Of a stretch of 48,918 nt of DNA, positions 42,312-48,918 are shown one piece after another. The notes under the pieces were generated by a model that ran no database searches, was not told the DNA's origin, and saw only the letters and a program-made list of their open reading frames with translations. Position 1 is the first letter of the stretch. Each line of letters opens with the position of its first letter. Position numbers and translations under genes: made by a program. The stretch comes from Clostridiaceae bacterium BRH_c20a (GTDB lineage: Bacteria; Bacillota; Peptococcia; Peptococcales; BICA1-8): the NCBI GenBank assembly GCA_000961765.1, contig LADT01000072.1, forward strand, positions 1 to 48,918, in the 5' to 3' direction.

Positions 42312-43340
42312 ATGGACATAAAAAACAGTATTGTTCCAGGTCTAATTATAACGGTGATAATTGCATACTTTTCTGAATTTATTCACGGTATTATAGTAAT
42401 TGGTGGGCAAAAGCCTGTCAGTGGAGTTATCATTGCAATCTTAGCCGGGATTTTAATAAAAAATACTATTGGTGTAGGTCCCCGATTTCAACAAGGTATA
42501 GACTTTGCTTTAAAAAAGGTTTTAAAAGGAGCAATAATCCTATTGGGTCTAAGCCTGAGCTTTGTAACTGTTGTGACTACCGGAGCTAAAGCATTTGTTA
42601 TTATTTTAGTTTGTGTGATTTTTGCAATTACTTTCACTTATTTTATTGGCAGAAAGTTAGGCTTACCTGATAAATTAGCCATGCTAATCGGTATAGGGAC
42701 AGCTATTTGTGGTTCAACAGCTATTGTTGCTGCCTCCCCTGCTATTGATGCTCGGGATGAAGAAGTAACATTCTCGGTAGCTACTATTACAATTTTTGGA
42801 GTGCTAGCTATCTTTTTATATCCAATTTTAGGTAAAATCCTTGTTTTGACAGACATGCAGTTTGGAACCTGGTCAGGAATAGCTGTTCATGAAACTGCAC
42901 AAGTGGTAGCAGCCGGCTTTGCTTATAGTGATGCCGCAGGAAAAATAGCTACAGTTGTTAAGTTAACACGGACAGTTTTATTAGCACCTATTGTTCTTAT
43001 TTTAGGTGTTATGTATTCACGGAAGCAAAACAGCACTACAGCAGGTAAAGTGAATTATTTTAAAATTTTTCCTTGGTTTGTAGTAGGCTTTATCGCACTG
43101 GCAGGTTTACGGACTGTTGGTGACGCCTTATGGCTTAACAGCATAGAGTGGACAACCTTTTTATCCCAAACAAACTCAGTTTCTAAGTTTATGATTGTAA
43201 TGGCTATGGCTGGAGTTGGACTATTAACTAATTTTGACGATATGAAACAAGTAGGAATTAAGCCCTTTATAGTTGGCCTAGTTGCTTCATTAATAATGGC
43301 GGTATTCAGTATTGCGCTAATTTTCATCTTAGGCATTTAA
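42312..43340 (+). CDS. YeiH-family putative sulfate/anion exporter (UPF0324)
   Basis: 342 residues with about ten transmembrane segments. GAIILLGLSLSF, IGIGTAICGSTAIVAASPAI and GIAVHETAQVVAAGFAYS are hallmarks of the YeiH/UPF0324 family, members of which are thought to export sulfate or related anions released in sulfonate use. The substrate here is unproven. GTAGGAGGA precedes ATG 42312. It is a single-gene unit, with the glutamine synthetase leader following. Confidence 0.9.
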   Translation: MDIKNSIVPGLIITVIIAYFSEFIHGIIVIGGQKPVSGVIIAILAGILIKNTIGVGPRFQQGIDFALKKVLKGAIILLGLSLSFVTVVTTGAKAFVIILVCVIFAITFTYFIGRKLGLPDKLAMLIGIGTAICGSTAIVAASPAIDARDEEVTFSVATITIFGVLAIFLYPILGKILVLTDMQFGTWSGIAVHETAQVVAAGFAYSDAAGKIATVVKLTRTVLLAPIVLILGVMYSRKQNSTTAGKVNYFKIFPWFVVGFIALAGLRTVGDALWLNSIEWTTFLSQTNSVSKFMIVMAMAGVGLLTNFDDMKQVGIKPFIVGLVASLIMAVFSIALIFILGI

Positions 43341-43367
43341 ATATTTTGTATACATTTAAAAATCATA

Positions 43368-43396
43368 TTGCAAAAATTAAAGTTTAATAATATTAT
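43368..43396 (+). promoter_or_regulatory. SigA-type promoter for glutamine synthetase
   Basis: TTGCAA (43368-43373), exactly 17 bases, TATTAT (43391-43396). Transcription would start near 43403, just ahead of the paired hairpins. Confidence 0.55.
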
Positions 43397-43430
43397 ATTC
43401 AATATAAGGAGATTAAATATAATATCAATC

Positions 43431-43473
43431 ATGAAACAAAGGCGTTTCATTAAAGAATTGAACAAAGGCGTTC
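43431..43473 (+). promoter_or_regulatory. ANTAR-type dual-hairpin antitermination target
   Basis: Hairpin P1 is ATGAAAC-AAAGGC-GTTTCAT (43431-43450, 7 perfect pairs, six-base loop). Nine bases later hairpin P2 is GAAC-AAAGGC-GTTC (43460-43473) with an identical loop. ANTAR-domain proteins bind such paired hairpins whose hexaloops have A at position 1 and G at position 4, as here. The P2 loop and right arm are also the left arm of the terminator that follows, so the two structures exclude each other. The ANTAR protein itself is not in the window. Confidence 0.8.
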
Positions 43474-43498
43474 TGATTTTTTCAGGACGCCTTTTTTT
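43464..43498 (+). terminator. Conditional terminator in the glutamine synthetase leader
   Basis: AAAGGCGTTCTGA / TCAGGACGCCTTT (13 pairs, one G-T) followed by T-rich sequence, about 40 bases before the glutamine synthetase ATG. It overlaps hairpin P2. Confidence 0.9.
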
Positions 43499-43539
43499 AT
43501 TTTTCTTTTTAAAAATATATTAAATAGGAGGAGTACAAT

Positions 43540-45636
43540 ATGTCAAACTCAAATAACTTAACTAATATTTTCGGAGAAAATGTCTTTAATTGCTCGGTTA
43601 TGAAGGCAAAGCTTCCCAGGAACGTTTATAAGAATTTAAAGAGAACTATCGATGAAGGGGTCGAATTAGACCCAACCATTGCGGATGTCATTGCAAATAC
43701 TATGAAGGATTGGGCTTTGGAAAAAGGAGTAACCCACTATACTCATTGGTTTCAGCCTATGACAGGTACTACTGCAGAAAAACATGATGCATTTATTGCT
43801 CCTACAGCCGATGGTAAGGTAATTCTTGAGTTTTCGGGAAAAGAATTAATTAAAGGTGAGCCAGATGCATCTTCCTTCCCTAATGGTGGAATCAGGGCTA
43901 CTTTTGAGGCTAGAGGGTATACAGCCTGGGATTGTACTTCACCGGCATTTATTAGAGATAATGTTCTTTGTATACCTACTGTTTTTGTTTCTTATACAGG
44001 AGAGGCACTTGATAAGAAAACGCCTTTATTAAGGTCTATGGATGCATTAAATAAACAGGCCATAAGGATTTTGAGGCTATTTGGTAATACAAGTACTAAA
44101 AGGGTTGTTACTACAGTTGGTGCTGAGCAGGAGTATTTTTTAATTGACAAAAAATATTATGATCAGAGGAAGGATTTGATATTTGCAGGAAGAACCTTAT
44201 TTGGGGCAATGCCCCCTAAAGGTCAAGAGTTAGAGGATCATTATTTTGGAAGTATAAAAGACCGGGTAGCTAAATATATGCAAGAATTAGATATGGAATT
44301 ATGGAAGCTAGGGGTTAGTGCCAAAACTGAACATAATGAAGTTGCTCCTGGGCAGTTTGAGCTTGCACCAGTTTTTACTACAACTAATAAGGCCACTGAT
44401 CATAATCAGTTAATTATGGATACTCTAAAGAAAGTAGCCAATAGAAACGGCCTGGTTTGCCTGCTTCATGAAAAACCCTTTGCCGGTATTAATGGTTCGG
44501 GTAAACATAATAACTGGTCAATGAGTACCGATGACGGGCAAAATCTCCTCGAACCAGGTAATGACCCTCATGAAAATGCCCAGTTTTTATTGTTTTTATC
44601 AGCAGTTATCAAGGCGGTAGATACTTATCCAGAACTATTGAGATTAGCTGCGTCTAATCCTGGAAATGATCACCGGTTAGGTGCCAATGAAGCACCTCCA
44701 GCAATCATCTCTATCTTCTTAGGCGATCAATTAACAGACATTATTGAGCAGCTAGAAAAAGGTATTGCTACAAGCAGTAAACAGGGTGGAGAGCTTAGGA
44801 TCAGTGTACCTACGCTACCTGCTCTTCCTAAAGATAATACTGACCGGAATAGAACTTCACCTTTTGCCTTTACAGGGAATAAATTTGAATTTAGAATGGT
44901 TGCGTCTTCTTTATCTATTGCCGGCCCTAATTTTGTATTAAATACAATTGTAGCTGAAGTTTTAAAAGAAATTGCCGATCGTTTAGAAAAGGCCGCTGAT
45001 TTCGAAATGGAAATCCAAGCCTTATTACAAGAAATTGTAAAAAAACACAAAAGAATTATTTTCAACGGTAACAACTATTCAGATGATTGGGTTAAGGAGG
45101 CTGAACAGAGGGGTCTTCCTAATATTAGGTCCTTTGTGGAGTCAGTGCCTTCCATTATCCATGAAAAATCTATAAAAGTATTTGAGGAGCATGGTGTATT
45201 AAATAAAACTGAGTTGTACTCCCGGTATGAAATTGTTTTAGAACAATACATTAAAACGATTAATATTGAGGCCCTTACTATGGTGGATATGTCCAAAAAA
45301 CAAATTATACCTGCAGCTATTAAATATTGTACTGCTCTAGCCCAATCTATTAATGAAATAAAAGCCACAGGTTTAACGGATTTAACCTCGGTTCAAGAAG
45401 AATATTTAAAAGAGATATCTAATGTACTAATTTCCTGTAAAGCTAAGGTATTAGATTTAGAGAACGCGCTGAAAAATGCCGATCATGAAAATATCTATGA
45501 CCATGCTCTGGCTTTTAGAGAGGAAGTATTTAGTAAAATGGCTGAACTACGTAGAGATGGAGATAAGCTGGAAACATTGGTCGATAGTTCTTTATGGCCG
45601 ATGCCAACATATGAGGAAATGCTATTTAATATGTAG
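43540..45636 (+). CDS. glnN: Glutamine synthetase type III
   Basis: 698 residues, the size of GSIII (about 700-730), much longer than GSI. Signatures include [18 protein letters not shown] (about residues 68-85), [48 protein letters not shown] and [11 protein letters not shown]. It makes glutamine from glutamate, ammonia and ATP. AGGAGGAG precedes ATG 43540. Expression is probably controlled by ANTAR-dependent antitermination, through the hairpins and terminator just upstream, presumably in response to nitrogen supply. A clean terminator follows. Confidence 0.96.
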   Translation: MSNSNNLTNIFGENVFNCSVMKAKLPRNVYKNLKRTIDEGVELDPTIADVIANTMKDWALEKGVTHYTHWFQPMTGTTAEKHDAFIAPTADGKVILEFSGKELIKGEPDASSFPNGGIRATFEARGYTAWDCTSPAFIRDNVLCIPTVFVSYTGEALDKKTPLLRSMDALNKQAIRILRLFGNTSTKRVVTTVGAEQEYFLIDKKYYDQRKDLIFAGRTLFGAMPPKGQELEDHYFGSIKDRVAKYMQELDMELWKLGVSAKTEHNEVAPGQFELAPVFTTTNKATDHNQLIMDTLKKVANRNGLVCLLHEKPFAGINGSGKHNNWSMSTDDGQNLLEPGNDPHENAQFLLFLSAVIKAVDTYPELLRLAASNPGNDHRLGANEAPPAIISIFLGDQLTDIIEQLEKGIATSSKQGGELRISVPTLPALPKDNTDRNRTSPFAFTGNKFEFRMVASSLSIAGPNFVLNTIVAEVLKEIADRLEKAADFEMEIQALLQEIVKKHKRIIFNGNNYSDDWVKEAEQRGLPNIRSFVESVPSIIHEKSIKVFEEHGVLNKTELYSRYEIVLEQYIKTINIEALTMVDMSKKQIIPAAIKYCTALAQSINEIKATGLTDLTSVQEEYLKEISNVLISCKAKVLDLENALKNADHENIYDHALAFREEVFSKMAELRRDGDKLETLVDSSLWPMPTYEEMLFNM

Positions 45637-45663
45637 AAAAAACGGGCTGAGCCCGTTTTTTTG
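45637..45663 (+). terminator. Terminator after glutamine synthetase
   Basis: AACGGGC-TGA-GCCCGTT with a run of seven T. Confidence 0.93.
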
Positions 45664-45777
45664 TTTATTAATAACAAAACCCATAATTTTTTTAAAAATG
45701 CCAATTTATACTTGGTAATATTCTTTTGTAAAGGTGGGAAAATATAAGAAAAAGACAAAATAAAAAGGAGATTTTTT

Positions 45778-46812
45778 ATGCAGAATAACAAAAAGTTGTT
45801 TAGTCTTATAATTGTGATGCTTATTATTTTGTTTATTACAGTACTGGGTTGCGCTAAAAAAGATGAGCCTGCTCCAGAGGGTAAGAAGGATGAGGAAAAA
45901 AATCAGGCTCAGGCTATTTATGTTGGTTCTGATAAATGTTATGACTGTCATACCGGAATAAAAGAAGAGGTTAGTGCAAATTCCCATGGTACGGCTTTTA
46001 AATCCCTCGAGAGCTTTAACGTAGAAATTGATGAAAACATTAAGGTTTATGAAGAGGTGAAGGATGGTGAGCCGAAAACCCACAGTTTAAAAGCTGCTAA
46101 AATAGCAGGAGTTATGTCCGATAAGTATCTTATAGGTACTCTGGATGATAAACATTTTCGTGTAGCGGGAGTAAAAATGGAAAATGGACAGTGGAAGCTA
46201 GAGCCCGCTGATTCTAAAGATATAAATAATGACGGGACGGAGGACTGGATTATCAAGGGTTATACCTGTGGTGACTGTCATAGCCCTGGCTTAGCTAAAG
46301 GGTCTGAACAGGCAGCAAAAGTGGAGCCTGGTTTTGGTTGCGAAAGTTGTCATGGTCCAGGTAGTATCCATGTTACTACTAAGGCGAAAGATGCTATTAG
46401 TGATGGTAAAGAAGCTTGTATAAATTGCCATACCGCAAGTGAACCGACAGTCGAAGGGGAATTTCTCATTGCCCAAAATCATTATGGGACTAGAAGCTGG
46501 TTTGATAGTAATCATAATAAAGGAAGTGCTGCAGATTGTTTGACCTGTCATACTTCCCATAGTGTGAACTCAGAAGGTAAGATGTTAAAACAAAATAGTG
46601 CTCAGGAAGTATGCGGTAGCTGTCATGGCAAAGCAATGAATGCTGAAGACTTTATGTGGATAAATCCAACAGATGCCCGGGGTCATTTTACAAAAGACCA
46701 TAGCTTTGGCAAATACCCTTATGAAGTATATGACGATGATCCAGAAACCAAACCTGTAGAAATCCGTAATCCCGATACGATTAACAAGATGAAAAAGAAA
46801 ATGACGAAATAA
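45778..46812 (+). CDS. Six-heme c-type cytochrome lipoprotein
   Basis: 344 residues with a lipoprotein signal (hydrophobic 8-24, lipobox TVLGC, Cys25) and a charged linker. Six CxxCH heme motifs: CYDCH 54-58, CGDCH 164-168, CESCH 188-192, CINCH 214-218, CLTCH 254-258 and CGSCH 279-283. The pattern CESCHGPGS is typical of the cytochrome c554/c3-related multiheme family. It would be anchored to the outer face of the cell membrane and carry electrons to or from an external partner, possibly a reductase. AAAGGAGA precedes ATG 45778. No reductase gene is adjacent, so its partner is unknown. Confidence 0.92.
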   Translation: MQNNKKLFSLIIVMLIILFITVLGCAKKDEPAPEGKKDEEKNQAQAIYVGSDKCYDCHTGIKEEVSANSHGTAFKSLESFNVEIDENIKVYEEVKDGEPKTHSLKAAKIAGVMSDKYLIGTLDDKHFRVAGVKMENGQWKLEPADSKDINNDGTEDWIIKGYTCGDCHSPGLAKGSEQAAKVEPGFGCESCHGPGSIHVTTKAKDAISDGKEACINCHTASEPTVEGEFLIAQNHYGTRSWFDSNHNKGSAADCLTCHTSHSVNSEGKMLKQNSAQEVCGSCHGKAMNAEDFMWINPTDARGHFTKDHSFGKYPYEVYDDDPETKPVEIRNPDTINKMKKKMTK

Positions 46813-46883
46813 ATATTAACCATAGGTACGGTTGTAAACTATCAGTATAAATGAGCTGTGCGAAAACCAATATTAATAAAGTC

Positions 46884-46916
46884 TTGACAATAGTATATAC
46901 TAAAATATATACTATA
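46884..46916 (+). promoter_or_regulatory. vapBC promoter with palindromic operator
   Basis: TTGACA (46884-46889) and TATACT (46908-46913) are separated by 18 bases (TATATA at 46906 gives 16). Between and over the boxes lie the palindrome TAGTATATACTA (46891-46902) and a related half ATATATACTATA (46905-46916), a likely binding site for the VapB-VapC complex, giving autorepression. Confidence 0.65.
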
Positions 46917-46932
46917 AATGAGGTGATTAAAA

Positions 46933-47163
46933 ATGGAAACTGCGAAATTATTTATCAATGGTCAGAGCCAAGCTGTCCGGCTACCGAAAGAATACCGTTT
47001 TTCGGGTAACGAAGTATATATTCAAAAAGTGGGTAATTCTGTTATGTTGTTTCCAAAAGAGCGTGCATGGGAAACCTTTCTTAACGGTCTTAACGGCTTT
47101 ACCGATGATTTTTTTGCAGACGGACGTAATCAGGGTGTTCAAACGCCGAGGGAGACATTATGA
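46933..47163 (+). CDS. vapB: VapB-type antitoxin
   Basis: 76 residues. The N-terminal AbrB-like DNA-binding swap domain shows AKLFINGQSQAVRLPKEYRF and VYIQKVGNSVMLFPKE, typical of VapB antitoxins; the C-terminal tail would bind and block the toxin. GAGGTGA precedes ATG 46933. It overlaps the toxin gene by 4 bases, and the operator palindromes lie in its promoter. Confidence 0.92.
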   Translation: METAKLFINGQSQAVRLPKEYRFSGNEVYIQKVGNSVMLFPKERAWETFLNGLNGFTDDFFADGRNQGVQTPRETL

Positions 47164-47564
47164 AATACATGTTGGATACAAATATTTGTGTGTATCTCAT
47201 AAAGAAAAAACCAGAAAATGTGCTCATAAAGCTCCATTCGAACATGGGTGACGGTGTTACCATTTCTGCAATTACCCTTGCAGAACTCATGCATGGTGTA
47301 GAAGCAAGCGCATACCCGGAAAAAAATACACTTGCATTAAATCAATTTTTGTCCGTTGTGGACATCTTGCCATTTGATGATGAAGCGGCTGCAAAATACG
47401 GGAAAATTTGTGCAACGTTACGGGGGCAAGGAACTCCGATTGGAGTTATGGATATGTTGATTGCAGCGCATGCGAAGGCTAAAGGACTTATTATCGTCAC
47501 TAATAATGTCCGTGAATTCGAGCGAGTTGAGGGACTTGGGCTCGAAAATTGGGTTAGCGCATGA
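47160..47564 (+). CDS. vapC: VapC-type PIN-domain toxin ribonuclease
   Basis: 134 residues. The PIN domain's acidic metal-binding residues are visible: Asp6 in MLDTNICVYLI, Glu43 in ISAITLAELMHG, Asp98 in GVMDMLIAAHA and the later Asn/Glu in VTNNVREFERV. It would cleave an RNA target, tRNA or rRNA in studied members, unless bound by VapB. ATG 47160 overlaps the antitoxin stop. All key residues look intact. A terminator follows. Confidence 0.93.
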   Translation: MKYMLDTNICVYLIKKKPENVLIKLHSNMGDGVTISAITLAELMHGVEASAYPEKNTLALNQFLSVVDILPFDDEAAAKYGKICATLRGQGTPIGVMDMLIAAHAKAKGLIIVTNNVREFERVEGLGLENWVSA

Positions 47565-47603
47565 AAGCCTGTCGGCATTGCTTTGCTGATCAAGAGTAGA
47601 CTC

Positions 47604-47638
47604 AAACGAGGCACTTCATTGTTAAGTACCTCGTTTTT
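47604..47638 (+). terminator. Terminator after vapC
   Basis: AACGAGGCACTT / AAGTACCTCGTT (12 positions, one mismatch) followed by TTTT. Confidence 0.85.
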
Positions 47639-47679
47639 CATTCCCGTATCGGTTTAAGGTATGGTTTAACAAGTTTTAT

Positions 47680-48189
47680 TTATTGGATTCTTAAAATGAT
47701 TTTTAAAGGTTTTAGAGCAAACTGAACTGCTAACCCGATGAAAAAACCAGTAATGACCCCTGATATGATCAATGCCGGCAAATAATAAAAAAGATTAAGG
47801 TTACTTACGATAAAGCTAGCTACAGCGATTTGTCCAATATTATGGGCCACTGCGCCAGCAATACTAATAGTGGGAATGCTAAAAAATCTATAAAACCATT
47901 TATATAACATATACATAATTACTGTGCTGAAAAGCCCACCTATGACACTAAAAAGAAAGGAGGAGGGACCTCCAGCAAACAAAGAACCCAGAAAGGTTCT
48001 AACAATGACAACTAATATTGCCTCCTTAAAGCCTAAAATTATAATAGTAAATAAAGTTATAATATTAGCCAGACCCAACTTTACTCCGGGAATTGGTATC
48101 GGCACAGGGATAAACCTCTCAATAACGTGGAGGGCTAAGGCTTGGGCAATTAATAGTCCAAGTAGGGTAATTGTTTTAGTTTTAGTCAT
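47680..48189 (-). CDS. Gx transporter family protein (heptaprenyl diphosphate synthase component I-like)
   Basis: 169 residues with about five membrane segments and the family pattern GVKLGLANIITLFTI, FGFKEAI-like region (ILGFKEAILVVIVRTFLGSL), FSVIGGLFSTVIM and AVAHNIGQIAVAS. The name 'heptaprenyl diphosphate synthase component I' is historical; the proteins resemble ECF-type substrate-binding membrane subunits. It is the third gene of a minus-strand operon after ApbE and the NusG-domain-II protein, a common cluster in Clostridia linked to flavin-modified external redox proteins (recalled association, not proven here). Confidence 0.86.
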   Translation of the reverse strand: MTKTKTITLLGLLIAQALALHVIERFIPVPIPIPGVKLGLANIITLFTIIILGFKEAILVVIVRTFLGSLFAGGPSSFLFSVIGGLFSTVIMYMLYKWFYRFFSIPTISIAGAVAHNIGQIAVASFIVSNLNLFYYLPALIISGVITGFFIGLAVQFALKPLKIILRIQ

Positions 48190-48200
48190 ATATTCACTTC

Positions 48201-48590
48201 CTAGAAAGATAAATCATCAATATTACTGTCTCCGGGACCTGCTATAAATACAACAACTTTATTGGGCAAACAGACAATGTTTTGGCCTGGTTTAGAAATA
48301 GCACCTGTTCTGATGCAAACTTTATCAGGACACGAGGCATCTTCAACATGTATACTGTCTTTTTCAACTACAATATGGATTTGATTATCTTCGGGCAGAT
48401 CTATAATCAATTCCTGAATATCACTGGTATCAATGGGAATTTCTTGGTAGACCTGACCATCAATTTCAATTATTGCAATTTTATCTTCAACATCAGGCCA
48501 TATATAATTTTGTAAAAGCCAGCCCGTAAGGGCGATTAATAAAAAAAAGAGAATAAGAATATCACCTTTTTTTGTTTTCAATAAAATCAC
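48201..48590 (-). CDS. NusG domain II-containing membrane-anchored protein
   Basis: 129 residues: one N-terminal membrane segment (about 12-28) then an external NusG-domain-II-type beta domain (about 35-125) with EDASCPDKVCIRTG and PGQNIVCLPNKVVV, where two cysteines are close together. Function unknown; it constantly accompanies Gx transporters. Start uncertain: GTG 48590 lies 2 bases after the apbE stop, while TTG 48581 has AAGGGTG at a better distance. Co-transcribed with apbE and the Gx transporter. Confidence 0.85.
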   Translation of the reverse strand: MILLKTKKGDILILFFLLIALTGWLLQNYIWPDVEDKIAIIEIDGQVYQEIPIDTSDIQELIIDLPEDNQIHIVVEKDSIHVEDASCPDKVCIRTGAISKPGQNIVCLPNKVVVFIAGPGDSNIDDLSF

Positions 48591-48592
48591 CC

Positions 48593-48918
48593 TTATTCCT
48601 GTAGTTGAAACTCGGATTTTGTTATTTCAAATTGTTCTTTTGTAATACCCCGGGAAACATAAACCTTTTTATCATAGGTAATAAAAATTGCTTCGGTATT
48701 AGCTAGATCCTCGATGATCTTCATTCCTTTATCTAAGCCTAACAGAAAAATACTAGTTGATAAAGCATCGGCATCAATAGATTCTTTGGTAATTATTGAA
48801 ACACTTATCAGATTATTTTCAGCAGGGTAACCTGTTTGGGGATCGATAATATGATGATATCTTTTTCCATTTTGCTCAAAATATTTTTCATAGGTGCCGG
48901 AAGAAACTAGGGCTTGGT
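48593..48918 (-). CDS. apbE: FAD:protein FMN transferase, C-terminal part (5' end outside window)
   Basis: The minus-strand frame is open from the window end to TAA at 48593-48595, giving about 107 residues. It contains RYHHIIDPQTGYPAENNL and DADALSTSIFLLGLDKGM, both hallmark regions of ApbE, which moves FMN from FAD onto a threonine of exported redox proteins. The end reads VYVSRGITKEQFEIT. It is the first gene of the operon with the NusG-domain-II and Gx proteins; the N-terminal half lies beyond 48918. Confidence 0.93.
   Translation of the reverse strand, partial: QALVSSGTYEKYFEQNGKRYHHIIDPQTGYPAENNLISVSIITKESIDADALSTSIFLLGLDKGMKIIEDLANTEAIFITYDKKVYVSRGITKEQFEITKSEFQLQE

Noticed and set aside
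43431-43498. Simple tandem terminators before glutamine synthetase
   Set aside because: The first hairpin has no T run, and its hexaloop is identical to that of the second, which overlaps the true terminator; an ANTAR-type switch explains this better.
46958-47251. 97-codon frame overlapping vapB and vapC
   Set aside because: A shadow of vapBC, which have clear family motifs and a normal overlap.
1-48918. CRISPR arrays, tRNA or rRNA genes, phage genes
   Set aside because: I saw no regularly spaced repeats, no cloverleaf with a CCA-type end, no ribosomal RNA core sequence and no phage structural genes.

Overview
The window looks like a chromosomal segment of a low-GC, anaerobic, Gram-positive Clostridia-type bacterium (a Peptococcaceae-like lineage is my guess). 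The reasons are strong AGGAGG ribosome sites with many GTG and TTG starts, ribonuclease J, LL-diaminopimelate aminotransferase (DapL), a type III glutamine synthetase, a TAXI-type TRAP transporter, a Tat-exported [NiFe] hydrogenase with a split-Soret-type cytochrome, and a multiheme c-type lipoprotein cytochrome. I saw no rRNA, tRNA or CRISPR array.

Layout. 1-0.9 kb: mobile-element debris, namely the 3' end of a group II intron with the tail of its maturase, then a broken REP-associated (IS200/Y1-type) transposase. 1.1-8.3 kb: housekeeping genes (topoisomerase III, RNase J, a DMT transporter, a membrane-anchored HtrA-like protease, DAHP synthase behind a possible attenuator). 8.5-13.3 kb: a tight three-gene operon of an ICMT/PEMT-like membrane methyltransferase, a GH3-family adenylate-forming enzyme and a 7TM-GAF-GGDEF-HD-GYP cyclic-di-GMP protein. 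I know no precedent for this combination, and it is the best candidate for an undescribed system. 13.5-16.8 kb: rhomboid protease, an unknown protein, a duplicated DUF3231-like helical protein and a Ca/Na antiporter. 17.2-23.5 kb: a FadR/FCD-type GntR regulator with a promoter and palindromic operator, followed by a TRAP uptake system, a beta-hydroxyacid dehydrogenase and an iron alcohol dehydrogenase, apparently a catabolic regulon for a small hydroxy- or oxo-acid. 23.7-27.8 kb: a chromate-transporter pair, then a decaying segment (a SAF-domain dehydrogenase with an internal deletion, an OFA-family transporter lacking its first helix) and a DUF134 protein.

28.0-33.8 kb: dapL on the minus strand, then a hydrogenase operon: Tat-exported small subunit, large subunit, maturation protease, Tat-exported split-Soret-type cytochrome and TatA. 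33.8-39.7 kb: two unknown minus-strand proteins (coiled coil; HEAT plus membrane), an L,D-transpeptidase, and a minus-strand envelope module of ECF sigma factor, zinc-type anti-sigma factor and two exported bactofilin-like membrane proteins, behind a SigW-like autoregulatory promoter.

39.8-48.9 kb: an FMN-type glutamate-synthase-related protein, an RsbW-like kinase behind a SigB-like promoter, a YeiH-type exporter, and type III glutamine synthetase behind a leader with two identical AAAGGC hexaloop hairpins, the second overlapping a terminator: a textbook ANTAR antitermination arrangement. Then come a six-heme lipoprotein cytochrome, a vapBC toxin-antitoxin pair with a palindromic operator, and on the minus strand an ApbE / NusG-domain-II / Gx-transporter operon cut by the window end. 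The hydrogenase, cytochromes and ApbE locus together suggest redox chemistry on the outer face of the membrane. Functional calls rest on reading protein motifs by eye, without database searches.
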